Shown: positions 33,178-44,943, counted from the stretch's first letter. The stretch is DNA of 64,000 nucleotides from Rhexocercosporidium sp. MPI-PUGE-AT-0058 (GCA_020746875.1 JAGTJL010000003.1:620001-684000); one strand, 5' to 3'. Numbers and translations: made by a program. Notes: a model not told the origin generated them from the sequence alone.

Positions 33178-35776
33178 TTACAACTCTCCATCAAGTCTCC
33201 CGTCCCCAGTCGGAATATCAAACTCCTTCGCCGGCTCATCATCCAAAAAGCTCAACCCAGCAACAGCCTTCCCACCACAAGCTCTTTCCAGTGCTAAGAA
33301 AGCGAAATGACCACCAACGACAGGTCGGGCCTTGAAAGAGTGAATAGCAAACCCACCAGTTCCCTCCGTCTCGTACAGGTCCGTCAGAGGCAAGTCTATT
33401 CCGGTTAGTGAATTACGCGAGCAGTTATCGGAGAGACGCATACCTGTCGATGTCTCATTCACCCATAAGGCGATGGACTGGACAACTTCCTCTCGGACTT
33501 GCTTGCTAGCTACGGCGACTGCGAAGAACTCCCAGTCACTCTTAGCGGCGAGACGTCTGCTGTCTAGTGGTAGGCCATATCGTTGTCGTACATTGTGGTA
33601 CCAGTCGCTCTGGATTTTGTATATTTTCTCTGTCACAAATGCTGTCTTGGATGTCTTCGACCCTCCCAGAGGCTTCTGCCCTGCGACCGAGCCCAACTTC
33701 GAGCTCGAAGGTAGATGGAAGCACAAAAGTGAATCGGCAAACAGGTTATAAAGGGTCGTCCAACTGCCATGCCAAGTGTAAGCCAGCTTTGCATGTGTTC
33801 CATCCCTTGAAATGGCAAACTCCTCTTCCCATCTCTTCACATACACCTCAGATATATTCCGGTAGAACTTGGCATCGTTCGTCTCTCCAACCAATTCAGA
33901 AATCTCAGCCATAGCTCTGATACCAATGATGCCCTTTAAGGCAAGGTTTGTCTGATTTGCCAGCCAGCCAGCAAAATCATCCGTCGACAGCTGATTTGCT
34001 GGGATCAAGGCCTCCCGGACGAGGTAGCCAGTCCATTGTTTCCACAGTTTGTAGGACTTCTGAATCCACTGCCGAGCTTGTTTCTCTCCTTTAGCTGATA
34101 TGGGTCCCCCGAAGGTGTCGTCCATACCGTCAGCGTTGATGCGAAGTGGGAACGATCCGCTGGTAGACTCAAAGGGCGTATCATCTCCAACTGCAGACCA
34201 AATACTGGCAGGCTCAGTGTCGTACTTCAGTGAGTTGACTAGAGCGAGACCCATGATGAGCATGTTACCACACTCTTCAACGGGCATATACTCGTCTCTT
34301 CCTTCCGGATGTCCTGTTGCATTTGGGAAATGCGCTCCGAGATCGTGCATGCTGTAATCATTTCTATTTTCAGGTTAGAAAGCTTTTGGATACGAAAGTA
34401 CCACAACTTACGGATATTGGCCACTCATCTGATGCTCAATAAGTGGCTCCATGAGATAAGCAAGCCACTTCGGGTTGGTATACAAGAAGAAAGGGAAGGC
34501 GGGGTAGATGACATCGACGGTATTCATGTTTCCATCAGAAGAAATCTCCTTGAAGAATATGATCGGATCATCAGGTGTACCTGCGAAGCTGCAAGCGCCC
34601 AGGACCTGTCTTGCGCTCAACGCAAGTATGTCCTTGTAATCTTCCGACCCAGACTTCAGAGCATCGATTTCAAGCTGTCCGGAATAGTTACTAGCGAGAG
34701 CGAACGCCTTGTTGAAATCATAGTAGTGATACCGGAGGAGTTCATCAGCAGTCAGATAGTAATTCGCCCACAACGGCCGCATCAGAGTCACGCCTCTCGC
34801 AGAAGCGAACTGAATGACTGGATCCTGGACATGGCCCAGAGTGAATAGAACACTATCATAAGCCTTGCCACCTGCAGCAGAGGTGCCATTAAGCTTGAAC
34901 GACTTCGCAAATGCAAAAACGGGCTCCTCGTCCATGATCGACCTGAATTTATCATCCACGACATTCTGCAATGTACCAGTCCGGGAGAACCTTTGTCTCA
35001 GGAGAGCAGAAGTTCCAGCTTCGTGCCTCACATCTGCGGGTCCAGTGAAGTGTAATGTGCCCCATTCTCCTCGGTCCGCATCTTCAGTCAATAGCTGCTC
35101 AACTCGTCTCTTGATCTTCCATGTCTTGAGAGGTCCTTGTCCTGTCGTGGTAGAACTAGTACTCTGGCTCAATTCCCAGACTATCTCGTTTCCACGGTTC
35201 GCGCTGACCCACAATCCATTCAAATCAATATAGAGATCAATCTCGAAGTTCCCACTGGCATGTACCGTCAAGTATGAAGCTGGGATAGACTGCCTAAAAG
35301 TCGAAGTCGGAGTAATTGGAGAGAGGAAGGAGAGGACGATCTCAGCAGGATCATGAGAGGAGTTTGGAGCAGGAATATGATATGTAAGATTTGTAGTCGA
35401 GGCATCGAAAGTGGCTCCGAGATATTTTGGGTACGAGACAGTGAAGCTACAACGTCAAGCATCAGCACAGCTCCCTCTCCATGTCTACACCGCAAAGGAA
35501 GCCCTACCTTTCTCCAGATTTCGGCAGTGAGTCTTGAGGTCTCCCCAGCAGCGGATACACAGTATCAGATTTAGCAACGGCAGCTAAGACAGACAGTCCC
35601 ACTTCCTGTCCAGTCCAGAATATCGGCCAATGCTCCCATGGATCCTCTCGCGCGTGTCCTAGCCAGGTACTCAGATATGGATTCCGGACAATCAGAGGCA
35701 GGACTGGTGGTGTTAAAGTCGAGGCTTCGATGCCAACGGCTGCTGCCGCAGCTAGGAGGCAGGTCGCCCAGCGCAT
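33178..35776 (-). CDS. gtaA: Secreted GtaA-type glutaminase
   Basis: Four exons: 35776-35508, 35446-34412, 34351-33444 and 33395-33178 (809 residues). The start at 35776 gives a signal peptide (MRWATCLLAAAAAVGIEA). The body follows the fungal glutaminase A family: PLIVRNPYLSTWL and WPIFWTGQEVGLSVLA at the N-terminus, YPMHDLGAHFPNATGHPEG and EECGNMLIM in the helical barrel-like domain, QSDWYHNVRQRYGLPLD, KSDWEFFAVAVAS, and ARPVVGGHFAFLALE near the end. GtaA hydrolyses L-glutamine to glutamate and ammonia outside the cell. The last intron (33443-33396) is 48 bp with no stop, so the unspliced frame is open; splicing gives the family-like NETSTDLPLTDLYETEG. A loop of roughly 20-25 residues after LLCFHLP looks longer than usual. 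Some family members are annotated only by DUF domains, so activity is inferred. Confidence 0.88.
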
Positions 35777-36409
35777 CGCGAACCTCAAGGTGTAGTTTGG
35801 TAGCTCTGAATGGTGTTTCTAAGTATCCGGCCCCAGTGAATTCAGACTCGAGCTGACGTGCTTGTCTAAAGCTTCCTCAGCACATTGAAAGTATGAATGA
35901 TCACTATTCAAAAAGCAAAGCAAGTCTTTCCCCCAAGAAGTAGTTAATTAGCAGAATGATTAACAGAAGAGAGGAATGAAACTGTGGTCTTGTTCATCGA
36001 GTGAGCTTCTTCCCCCTCCAAACATGCGGTCATGAGACCCGCAGCAGTGAAACGTGGGGAAGGATGAAGCTCGGCTCAAGGATTATGCAGGGTTGTGCAG
36101 GGCTTGTGCAGGGTTACACAACTTCGGTGCATTTCTTTCACGAGAGGGGGAACAGTACACTAAACGCGGGGTATTGTCAAGTGGCATTTCACCTGTTTTC
36201 CACCAACTCGACTTAGTAGTATCATTCAAGGCTAAGGGCAAAAGTGGCAGGTGTCAAACAAGTACCGGATGAAAGTTCATCTTGATGCGCAACCTAACTT
36301 ATAAGTTCTGAACAGACCTTCTGAGTCCAGGTACCGTAACACACGGAAAAATTTCCTCTCCTTATCCCTTTCAGAGTTCTCCCTATACCTGCATCCTAAG
36401 AACCTCAAG
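35777..36409. promoter_or_regulatory. Divergent intergenic region, glutaminase / SDR
   Basis: 633 bp between head-to-head genes. It includes a short tandem GCAGGGTTGTGCAGGGCTTGT with a further GTGCAGGGTTAC (about 36087-36117). No known operator was identified. Confidence 0.5.
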
Positions 36410-37297
36410 ATGTCAATGCAAGGCAAAGTCATCGCCATAACCGGCGGAGCAAGTGGAATCGGTCTCGCAACCGCGTCACTCCTCCTCACCCGCGGCGCCA
36501 TTGTCTGTATTGGAGATGTATCTCCCTCGACCCTCACTTCCGCCGAGACCACTCTCTCAGCCCTCTCCTCCTCCACCCTGTCCCCCACTACAAAAGGAAC
36601 ATTCCACCTCTCCCAACTCGATGTGACATCCGTCACCTCAGTCGACGCCTGGATCGCCTCTATAGTCAAAGAGCACGGTAAACTCGACGGCGCCGCGAAT
36701 TGTGCGGGAGTCATCGGGAAGAAGCATGGGATCACGAAGTTGACGGAGCTGGAGGATGAGGAGTGGGAGAGGATTATAGGTGTCAATCTTACGGGGTTGA
36801 TGTACAGTCTGAGGGCGGAGTTGAGGGTTGTGGAGAGTAAGGGGAGTATTGTGAATGTGTCGAGTATTCAGGGGGTTATGGGTATTTACACTTCCCTCTT
36901 CTCCACTCATTTCCTAATGTACCATCTCATTTGCCCTGGATTTTGATCGAGAGAAAGATAGAGTTCAAGATGTGTTATTGACACAAACGCAGGTTTCCCA
37001 GGCAGCGCAGCTTATGTAGCAAGCAAACACGGCGTCATAGGCCTCACGCGCTCAAGTGCCAAAGAGGTCGGCGATCGTGAGATCAGAGTCAATGCCGTGA
37101 CGCCTGGATCTATCATGACGCCTTTGCTGCAGAAAGCCCAGGAGGCTAATCCAGATGAGGGCCATGGTATGCCGACTGCTATCAAGAGAGTTGGGACCGC
37201 GGAGGAGATGGCGGGGATTATTTGCTTTTTGCTGGGTCCGGAGAGTACGTATGTTACGGGTGCTGTTTATGGAGGTGATGGGGGTTGGAATTGTTGA
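36410..37297 (+). CDS. Short-chain dehydrogenase/reductase (classical SDR)
   Basis: Two exons, 36410-36881 and 36993-37297 (258 residues); intron 111 bp. Rossmann-fold cofactor motif TGGASGIG at 11-18, NCAG in the middle, catalytic Ser in NVSSIQG (151-152), and Y165-x3-K169 in AAYVASKHG, followed by the PGSIMTPL loop and a C-terminal GGDGGW. It is therefore a complete NAD(P)-dependent oxidoreductase of about the usual 250 residues. An acidic residue at the end of the second strand (GD in VCIGDVS) suggests NAD rather than NADP, but weakly. The substrate is not predictable. It converges on the SLATT gene (157 bp between stop codons). Confidence 0.92.
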
Positions 37298-37454
37298 GTA
37301 GGAGTAGGGTGGTTGTGAGGGTTGAGTGTTTAAGTGGTTGTATGTGTTTGATGAACTAAATATTAAATATAAACATTAAAAGCACACCCCAGCAAACATT
37401 CCCCAATACTAGTGTCAACGCCTCCAAATTGAAACACAACCTTCGCTCCCACCT

Positions 37455-38269
37455 CTAAGATTTATGAACCGTTTTCGACGCCTTCAAAGTAGAACCCGCG
37501 CTCGCACTAGTCGTATAAGAAGTCGGTTTGTTCCTCGTCACCGTCCCCTTCGCCCTCCGATACAGCGCATAGCAATGCTCAATAGTCTGATCCCTACTCC
37601 ACCCACTCTGAACAATACCCGTCTCAACCAGCTCCTTCATGAACATCTCTACCTCATCGAACTCGGTCCAGTCGTTCTTGTAACGCTCCGGTAGGCCTGA
37701 GTTGTGCATCAGGGCTAGGAGGCCAGCGAGGACGGTGTTGGCGGCTGCTAGGAGGGTGATACGGACGTTGGTGCCAGCGTCGGTGGAGCCGAGGGCTGTG
37801 AGGGCGGCGCCGAGGAGGAGTTGGAGGATTAGGGCGGCAGTGAAGAGGAGTGATGTGAAGTCTAGGAGGGGGTGAGTTAGCAACGTGCTCGGTTAGGTTT
37901 GTAGATTATAGGAACAACACAAGACGATGTTGAGGGGGCTGAGATCGGGCGGATTGTAATCATGGAAAACAAGTGCTAAGTGAGGAACTTACAGTATTCA
38001 TATTGCGCCAATGTTCTAGAACGAATTACATCCTTGTAGAGGCCGTTAGGGAGACCTTTGGGTGGATAAATGTATGAGTCTGGGTGGCAGATTCTGTGAC
38101 TCTCGTCATTTGATAGGGCTCCGATGGATTGGCATATGATGGAGTGGTCGGTAGGAGAAAGTCGAGAGACACTTGGAGGGCGTTCTCCAATGGATGAGTA
38201 GCGTTTAGAGTCGTCATCTCTGGAGGAGCTGGCATAAACAGCCTCTTCAATGTCTAACTTTCCTGACAT
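37455..38269 (-). CDS. Fungal SLATT two-transmembrane-helix protein
   Basis: Two exons, 38269-37993 and 37861-37455 (227 residues); intron 131 bp with branch GCTAAC. The N-terminal 75 residues are Ser/Arg/Asp-rich. Then comes the family signature: LPNGLYKDVIRSRTLAQYEY, helix 1 (about 94-118, LILQLLLGAALTALGS), a short loop, helix 2 (about 125-145, LLAAANTVLAGLLALMH), then NSGLPERYKNDWTEF and a helical tail ending in NKPTSYTTS. This matches the SLATT_fungal domain (SMODS and SLOG-associating two-TM effector). In bacteria SLATT proteins are proposed membrane-perforating effectors of nucleotide-signalling immune systems; the role of the fungal branch is not established. No nucleotide synthetase or SLOG gene is adjacent here. 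Confidence 0.88.
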
Positions 38270-40594
38270 GATTTGAGTGGGTAGAGAAGATGGCCGAAAT
38301 CAGACTCGCAAGGCAAACTTGAATATGCAGAAGAAATCTGGCAAATGGAGGTCTTCAAGCGGGATCCGATATAATTCATTTATCTTGTAAGAGAATCGAG
38401 TCTTGGACTCGGGGCACGAAGGCTATATAATCCGCAGAGTAACAGCCAAGTGAGCCCCCGGTAACCACAAGGTCTATGGCTATGGTAAGCCTGAGATGGG
38501 TCATATCTCTTGTCAGACCGAAGCGGACCATTTCCTTCGTACAGTATGCGTAAGACAAGAAAACAAAGGCTCTCCCGAATCTCGAGATGGGTTGGTAGCC
38601 TTGTACAGTACCAGAAGCGGACTCCGCACTTGCAACCGCAGTTGTGTAACCTCGTCTATGGCTCAGCAGCCAACGACCAGCCTGGGGCTTGGAAATGGCT
38701 TCGGTGAAAATTAGACAGATGACTCTGAGCGAAAGGTAAAGGGAGAATTGAGGTTGATGATGGGGCTCAAGGGGCAGACAATTGCGAGGCGAGGTTGTAT
38801 GCCGCTTATGTGGATGGTAAGCGCATGGCCGGTTGTGGACAGCTGAGAACTCATCTCTCTCCACAAGCTGCAATCGGGCTTCTACTCGAACTGCCATAGG
38901 ACTAAATTTGCGATGCCTTTTACGAGTTTCTAAAAGCGGTAAGGCTGTCTCTCGGCACTCGTACTTTAGACTGAGAAGGCATCCGTACCGAAGGCACAAT
39001 AAAAGGACAACGGCATCAACAACAAGTAGAAAATGAATTAGAAATATTCATCGAGGGCTCTCCGGCCAGCTTGAAAATTTGGTCTAGTCAGTTCGAATTG
39101 TTTGTGTTAAGGGTCATGGACCACAGGCAAGTAGACAATCAAGCATCGTTCGATCCTTGCAGTTGCGAGATGTGGATGTAAGATTGATCGGACGGAAAGG
39201 GATGCGCAGTGCAGCTTAGCAAACGAGCCATCAATTGTACCCACAGTTACATTGATACTTACGGAGATATGCGAGTCCCGGGATTCGAGATGTTTGTTGA
39301 TGCTGTTGCGAGAAGATTGAGTCCTAGAAGTGAAATGATACGGAGAAAGTAGTGGTTTGTCAGCAAGCTACTCGTAATTCTGGGACTAGGCCTAAGACTG
39401 ACCTAAAAATCTGCCTAGAGGTTCTCATCCCATCAAGCTCCTTCATTATCACCAAGCACTCACATTATCACACAAGGTCTTTTATTTATTTCCTCAATTT
39501 ATTTCCCGCCACCGACCTCGGTAGCATTGAGAAGGCTTCCCCAGGCAGCTCGCAGAACGCCGACGTTGTGGCTGAGCTGAGATGCACCAAGTCGTCAGAC
39601 AGCCCACACCCATCTTCACCACACTTCCCGGGACTTCCCTTTAAGGCTGTACTCGTTGAACTTGCTTACGGCTTACTCAGATGAAATTGCTTGCCTTAAT
39701 GAGAAGTTGTACATTCAAAAATTGTCTTGGTAGTTACAGGAGATTGGCATTTTTGTCTGAGCAAGGTTTCGGGGGTATTCCTGCTCAAAAACTGTCGTTT
39801 TGTGCTGTGTCTGCTCCTGTCTGCTTTATTAGTTTGAATATCGCGAGGTCGAAAATGCGGGATTGGTGGGAATAATCTCAGAGCTGAGATTGATTGCATT
39901 TCCAGTAGTCGCTAGTGTCAGATTTGAGCTTTTCTTTTCTTCCTTCATCTTTCTGTCCCCATTCACTGATGACATCTCAGAATCTCGGTATCCAAGTAGC
40001 GCTTCTGAAAGAAGGTAACATATACCTGAGTCTTAATGTTCGTGCATTCCATAGAACCCGACTTGGCCAAGGGATATCAGATGAGGAGATTCGATTTGTA
40101 TCAACCCCGACAAAGGATGTGGCAATGTGCCGTGAATCAAAACAATGCGACTTTTGTGGTTCATGTAAGTTGATGTTATGAGCTTCATAAAAGTTGGTGT
40201 TTTCTCTGACTTCAGTTACACGGCATCGGCAATACGCTCCTGTGCTCCAGATTCCCATGTTTTCCGATCCCACCTTTGGCGAACCCCTCATTGAGCCACA
40301 CCATTTTCGAAAGACCCCTTCTCCTTTACGGCTGCGATAGGAGTGAATCGTAACGTTACGGAAGTCCATCTGAACCAGACTTACTAGAAGTTGGTATGTC
40401 TTCCGATAAGGAAGGTGGCAGCCCGAAGCAATTCACTGTGGTTCGTGACATCTAAACTCGTACTGCATATAATAAATCCTTAGGAGTACTTGGTTTTCTT
40501 TGCGTCTCTTTTATTCTTCTCCGTCGCCTCATCCACAGTAGATTTGCTTCTTCAAATGGTCAAGTACTTTTAGTCACCAATTTACAAAAACAAT
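38270..40594. other. Intergenic stretch, 2.3 kb
   Basis: Contains a 207-codon minus-strand frame (38376-38999) that starts at TTG, overlaps antisense frames and has no recognisable content; not called. The last 100 bp are the GH76 promoter region. A decayed gene cannot be excluded. Confidence 0.4.
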
Positions 40595-42118
40595 ATGTAC
40601 CTCTCCATGTTGCTGTTCGCAGCTGGATGGCTCGCAAAAACAAGTATATCGACTCCAGTCTCAACGTCTCAATCACATGCACTCACCTCAGTCCTCTCAA
40701 AGCTGACTGAATACTACCACTCCTCTCCCAATTTCACTGCCGGACTCTTCGATCAGAGTGTCTCTCCTTGGTGGGAGAGTGGAAGCATTTTTGAGGCAGG
40801 TTACTGCGGTCTCTTTGAAAGCATGAACTTCCTAACTTAACGCTCTGATAGACCTACTTGGACCATGCAAAATACACTGGACATACCAGGTATAAAAGAC
40901 TTGTTGGAGAAGCACTCGTCCTCAACTCTTACGGTCAGGCTCACGACTTTTTCGGTACCGATCATGAATATGTATCTATTGTGGTAGGACGCTGGAATGA
41001 TGACGTTGAGTGGTAAGAAGTGTATCCCTGCCGGTTTGGACGAATACATGGCCTTAACTAACAATAATATCTCGCAGGTATGCTCAAGCAGGTAAGTGGC
41101 TCCTCCTTGGTTGCCGATTAATTGTAAAACGAACAGGATAGTCGTGGCTGGAGCTGAGCTCTACGGACCACATTCCTACATGCCAGGTCTGAAAGGAAAC
41201 GGAACCTGGATCTACCTCGCCCAGCAAACAATCGATGAAGTATATGACTACTGGACCCCTGATTGTGGCGGAGGAATCTACTGGGTACGTCCTTCCGTTT
41301 GTCTCTTTATTGCTCATATGCTGACATTAAACCAGTCGACGGATCCCTCACAGTATCCGACATACAAATCAGGTATCACGCAATTAGAGTTCATTTCTCT
41401 CGCTACACGCACATATCTCCTCACCAAAAATGCAACTCTCCTGCAAATCACAGAGAAATTGTTCAACTGGATCGTGGATTCAAAGATGGTCGATCTCTCG
41501 ACTGGAACGGTGTATGATGGGGTTGACACTGTTGCTTGTACGGTTTCTGCGGCGCAGTGGTCCTATTCATACGGAGTAAGTGACCTATCCTCTGATTGCT
41601 GTACTGTACATGTGTGCCATTGTGATTGAAAGCCAAGCTCACATATGATCTAGCATCTCGTAGGAGGACTTTCATATCTCTACCAAGCGACCGGCAACAC
41701 ATCCTACCTTTCTTATGCGAGCAAGATCGCGAGAACAGGTATCAAGACGTTCGCACCAAATGGAGTTGCGGAAGAACTATGTGAAGCGATGGGTACTTGC
41801 AACCAAGACCAGCAAGGCTTCAAGGTAATTTGCTCCTCGCCTATTGGTATCAAGCAGGTTCGCCTCACTTACTTCTCATAGGCCATCTTCCTCCGTCACC
41901 TAGCATACCTTTACTTGATCACCCCTGAGAAAGTACTGAAGTCCAGACTCTTAGATGTGCTTCAAAGCTCAGCAGAAGCAGCATTAGCTACATGTGATAA
42001 GGACTGGAACTGCGCTGGAGACTGGACTAGCAGCTCGACGCAAGTGTATCCCGCATTCAGATCTACGCATCTCGTTGCTGCCGCACTGGTTGCGTTCGAC
42101 GGAATTACGAACCCATAA
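40595..42118 (+). CDS. Secreted GH76 alpha-1,6-mannanase-like enzyme
   Basis: Seven exons: 40595-40795, 40852-41012, 41078-41091, 41142-41284, 41336-41575, 41654-41824 and 41882-42118 (388 residues). Signal peptide about 1-20 (MYLSMLLFAAGWLAKTSIST). Family motifs: SPWWESGSIFE, YLDHAKYTG, RWNDDVEWYAQA with the catalytic Asp pair (about 117-118), and CGGGIYW. GH76 enzymes (DFG5/DCW1 and secreted mannanases) cleave or transglycosylate alpha-1,6-mannan or GPI glycan cores at the cell wall. There is no C-terminal hydrophobic GPI signal, so this one is probably freely secreted. The first intron needs a GC donor (GAG|GCAGGT at 40796). Exon 3 is only 14 bp. Exon 4 uses the acceptor GATAG at 41141, since the earlier CAG breaks the frame. 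Confidence 0.85.
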
Positions 42119-42334
42119 CAGCAAGCTGACATCATCTAGCACATGCACACAGTCTTGCTTGAGCGGAGCGTCTGAATCAGGAGATAGGCTTATGGCAAGT
42201 ATCACCTGGCAGGTTACTCAAGATACCAATCAATAGATGGCTTTTCACAGCCAAACTTAACTATGTACAGAGAATAGCAAGATTTTTACAAACCACCAGG
42301 CACAAATCACACCTTCAAAATCTCGTTCCTCTCC

Positions 42335-43407
42335 TTACAAGCACTGAGAGTACCATTGACTCTGTACCTTGCAAGTATATGGGCTCGCACATACCGTAGC
42401 ACCAGCCCATCCAGAGCCGCCGCATTGACCATATCTCTCTGCGACAGCACCAGACCCTGGGCTCGTTGTAACAGTTGGTGTAGAACCGGCCTTGGTCGTT
42501 GTAGGTGTAGGTGTAGTTCCGCCTCCAGTTCCAGCAGCAGCAAGCTTACCATTGACAAAATTGAGAGCTGCTTGGCCATACTCAGTGCCGTATCCCTGAT
42601 GAGTATCCTGGCTGCTACCGTTGCAGCAGTAAGGATCTGCGGCATCGCAGTAAGACTGGATCTTACCAGCCGATGGGCATTGGAAACCAGCTGGGCGGGG
42701 TGCGAACTAAGTGTGTGTTAAATATTGTCAATGGGAGATGACCTTCGAAAGAAAAGGGAACTTACGCCTGATGCCCTGCAAGTGCCAACATTGTATGACA
42801 GGCCGGGGATATATCTCGGGTCTCCCATGAAGATAGCTGCCTTGATCATGTTGATTGCAGATGCTTGGATAGGAACTGAGGTATCACTCAAGCCAATATT
42901 GGTATCACCACCTCCGCAAAAGGCGTTGTCGAAGATTTGACCTCCCTAGAGACCGTTAGTCTTAAAATCAAACTTCATTAGATGTGGGAGCAATGTTACG
43001 TACCTGTGAATAGCCAACAATGACGAGAAGAGTGTTTGGGCACCTGCTGTTGAAGGAGTTGACTGCACTTGCAACGGCTTTCACACCTGCTAAGGCGGAG
43101 TTGCCGTAGCTGGCTCCTCCACATGAAGACTGGCCACCGCACGCTGGGTAGTTGATGGCCTCGGAAGTAGCCCCTGGGTGGGCGTTGAGAATCAGATTGA
43201 CAACAACTAGGAGAAAAGTTAGTATTGAGTTTCCCCTTGAGTTAGATAGAACTTACCACCAGCAGTTCCGTATCCAGCAGGCGCCGTAGTTTCACGGGCA
43301 CCAAATACGTGGATGTTTGGACAGCTTGACTGACGTTCTTCGATCTCAATTGGGGAAGCAAAAGCTTTTCCCAAGAAGAGGAGCGTAGCAGCTGAAGTGA
43401 AATGCAT
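42335..43407 (-). CDS. Acetylxylan esterase (CE5) with C-terminal CBM1
   Basis: Four exons: 43407-43257, 43206-43004, 42945-42766 and 42706-42335 (301 residues); introns 50, 58 and 59 bp. Signal peptide about 1-18, then a short propeptide ending near ERQSS. CE5 cutinase-like fold: [25 protein letters not shown] with nucleophile S117 (an intron cuts directly after GYSQ), and Asp202/His214 in [13 protein letters not shown], spaced as in known acetylxylan esterases. A Thr/Pro/Gly linker leads to a complete fungal CBM1 ([15 protein letters not shown] ... QWYSQCL). It removes acetyl groups from xylan chains while anchored to cellulose. Divergent neighbour of the GH11 xylanase; joint induction is likely. 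Confidence 0.93.
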
Positions 43408-43492
43408 ATTGAGTACTCGTTTGATTAAGCACAGAGACGTTTAAAAGAAGCTATTCAGAGGTAGATAACCAAGTTCCTACATAAGAGAGCAG

Positions 43493-43502
43493 AAATATAT
43501 AC
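43493..43502 (-). promoter_or_regulatory. TATA-like box of the acetylxylan esterase gene
   Basis: ATATATA-type run on the minus strand about 90 bp upstream of the ATG at 43407. Confidence 0.45.
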
Positions 43503-44600
43503 AACGACTACCCCTTAGAAGTCCTCCCCAAGCCAAGGAGACCCATCCTAGTACTCGACCCATCTTCGCAAGTCTAGTTCCGCGAGAATGAAGAATGTTC
43601 AAGCTTTCGACCAGGGAAAAACGGTGAATACAGATCTCCATCTCTCCGAGCTGGATTTAGCCGCAGGAAGGCATTCCCATCATCCTCATTACTTCTCCCT
43701 AGCCAGTTCTGCCAGTTAGGTACACCATGAAATGTCTTTGTCAACCAAAACAAGATTTCCTCGATCCCAGAACCAAGTACCGTTCTAGTCACCCATTCGA
43801 AACGGACCTAAAAATATGACATGGCTAGCGATATATCCTCCCCGCTACGGAGTTTACAAGCATAAGCACATTAGGCAAAAGAAAACATTCCGGTCGGAAG
43901 GGGACGATATCAGATGATTCGAGATCCGGGGTCAGCTCATCAGCAGGGCTTAAAAGTTCAAGGAAATTTGTGGAGGTGTGTGTTGTAGATCTCCGATCAT
44001 GAGATCTCGACTCGCATGCGGGGTGTTTATCCTCTGTCCTATTCAGCCCACGGCTCCGCTCCATGTGGTATTTAAGGTTACCCCTCGTTAAAGCGGAACA
44101 TTCGGTACTGGTAGGCTGAATCCTGGTTAGGGATGGAGGTGCCCGATCGAGTCCCACGGATGCATGAGGTTGAGTGTTTACCGCGGTTTTTAGATGAAAG
44201 GAGCTGTGGTTCCTTGGAGACGGAGGTTTTTAAATGCTTGTGAAGTGGGCCGCCGAAGCAGCGGGCCTCAGCAAAGAAATGTCAACTAGTTTCTTCTATG
44301 CCAGTTCTCGTCCTTACTTTTGAAGTCGGGTTGTACGATTGAGCAATCATTACAAAACACTGGCATGTTCTTAACATGTTAACTTATGTTTCTTGCATCG
44401 CCGACGAGATTTCTTTGGTGGCTGTGTGCAGGAAACGAAGTGAAAGGGGCGAAATTTTGTTTCCAGATCCTCGCTTAGCAAACCGAAACACCCCCCTGAT
44501 CAGGGCTGGAAATCCCCCGGGTAAATTGTTTATCGGAACCGGCTCAACCGAGATCATCGTCCTGGATCTGGGTTATATGCTTGGTTGAAGCTTAACATCG

Positions 44601-44606
44601 GCTAAA
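44601..44606 (+). promoter_or_regulatory. GGCTAA, XlnR/Xyr1-type site
   Basis: Exact GGCTAA match 340 bp upstream of the xylanase start codon, in the shared promoter region. Confidence 0.45.
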
Positions 44607-44877
44607 ACTTGCTTTTATTTTATTTTCTTCTTAACGATTACCTACAGGTCTGACTCGTCTCATTTCAACACCCTCCCTTTATCCGGAACATGGTGGAGAG
44701 GATGGGGTGGAGAGTAGATCTTTTCTTTTGAGCCATGAGGGTGTGGTGTGCTACTCAAACCCACTTGCAAGGTTTAGGATCCCAATATCAGATGGAGAAG
44801 TGGATTATCGAGCCAGCAGCGGATTTACGGGATCTTCTGCTCATCTTATGTTAGTTTGGCATGTTGGTGGGAAAGGA

Positions 44878-44883
44878 TATATA
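44878..44883 (+). promoter_or_regulatory. TATA box of the GH11 xylanase gene
   Basis: TATATA 61-66 bp upstream of the ATG at 44944, a sensible distance for a strongly induced fungal gene. Confidence 0.5.
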
Positions 44884-44943
44884 GTCTGAAGGCCGCCCGG
44901 ATATTCCAAAGAGTAGCATCAACATTGCCCATCAATATTCACC

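Larger units (their letters stand above)
43408..44943. promoter_or_regulatory. Shared promoter region of esterase and xylanase genes
   Basis: 1.5 kb between head-to-head xylan-degrading genes with no coding sequence. GGCTAR motifs, the core recognised by XlnR/Xyr1-type activators, occur at 43657-43662 (-), 43699-43704 (-), 43823-43828 (+) and 44601-44606 (+). A CreA-type SYGGRG match (CCGGGG) lies at 43926-43931. TATA-like runs occur on both flanks. The motifs are short and some are expected by chance; their relevance comes from the enzymes they flank. Confidence 0.6.

Noticed and set aside
37455..38269. SLATT gene as part of a local immune operon or cluster with the SDR
   Set aside because: The two genes converge, no nucleotide cyclase, SLOG or NLR gene is adjacent, and eukaryotic neighbours give little functional linkage.
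38376..38999. 207-codon open frame on the minus strand
   Set aside because: It begins at TTG, has no early ATG in good context, no recognisable domain, and overlaps open frames on the other strand; likely chance.
40800..40851. GT donor at 40800 for the first GH76 intron
   Set aside because: It gives the wrong phase and a premature stop after a few codons; the GC donor four bases earlier restores the family sequence.
41092..41136. Acceptor CAG at 41136 for GH76 exon 4
   Set aside because: It places TAG in frame immediately; the acceptor at 41141 joins in phase and gives a family-like sequence.
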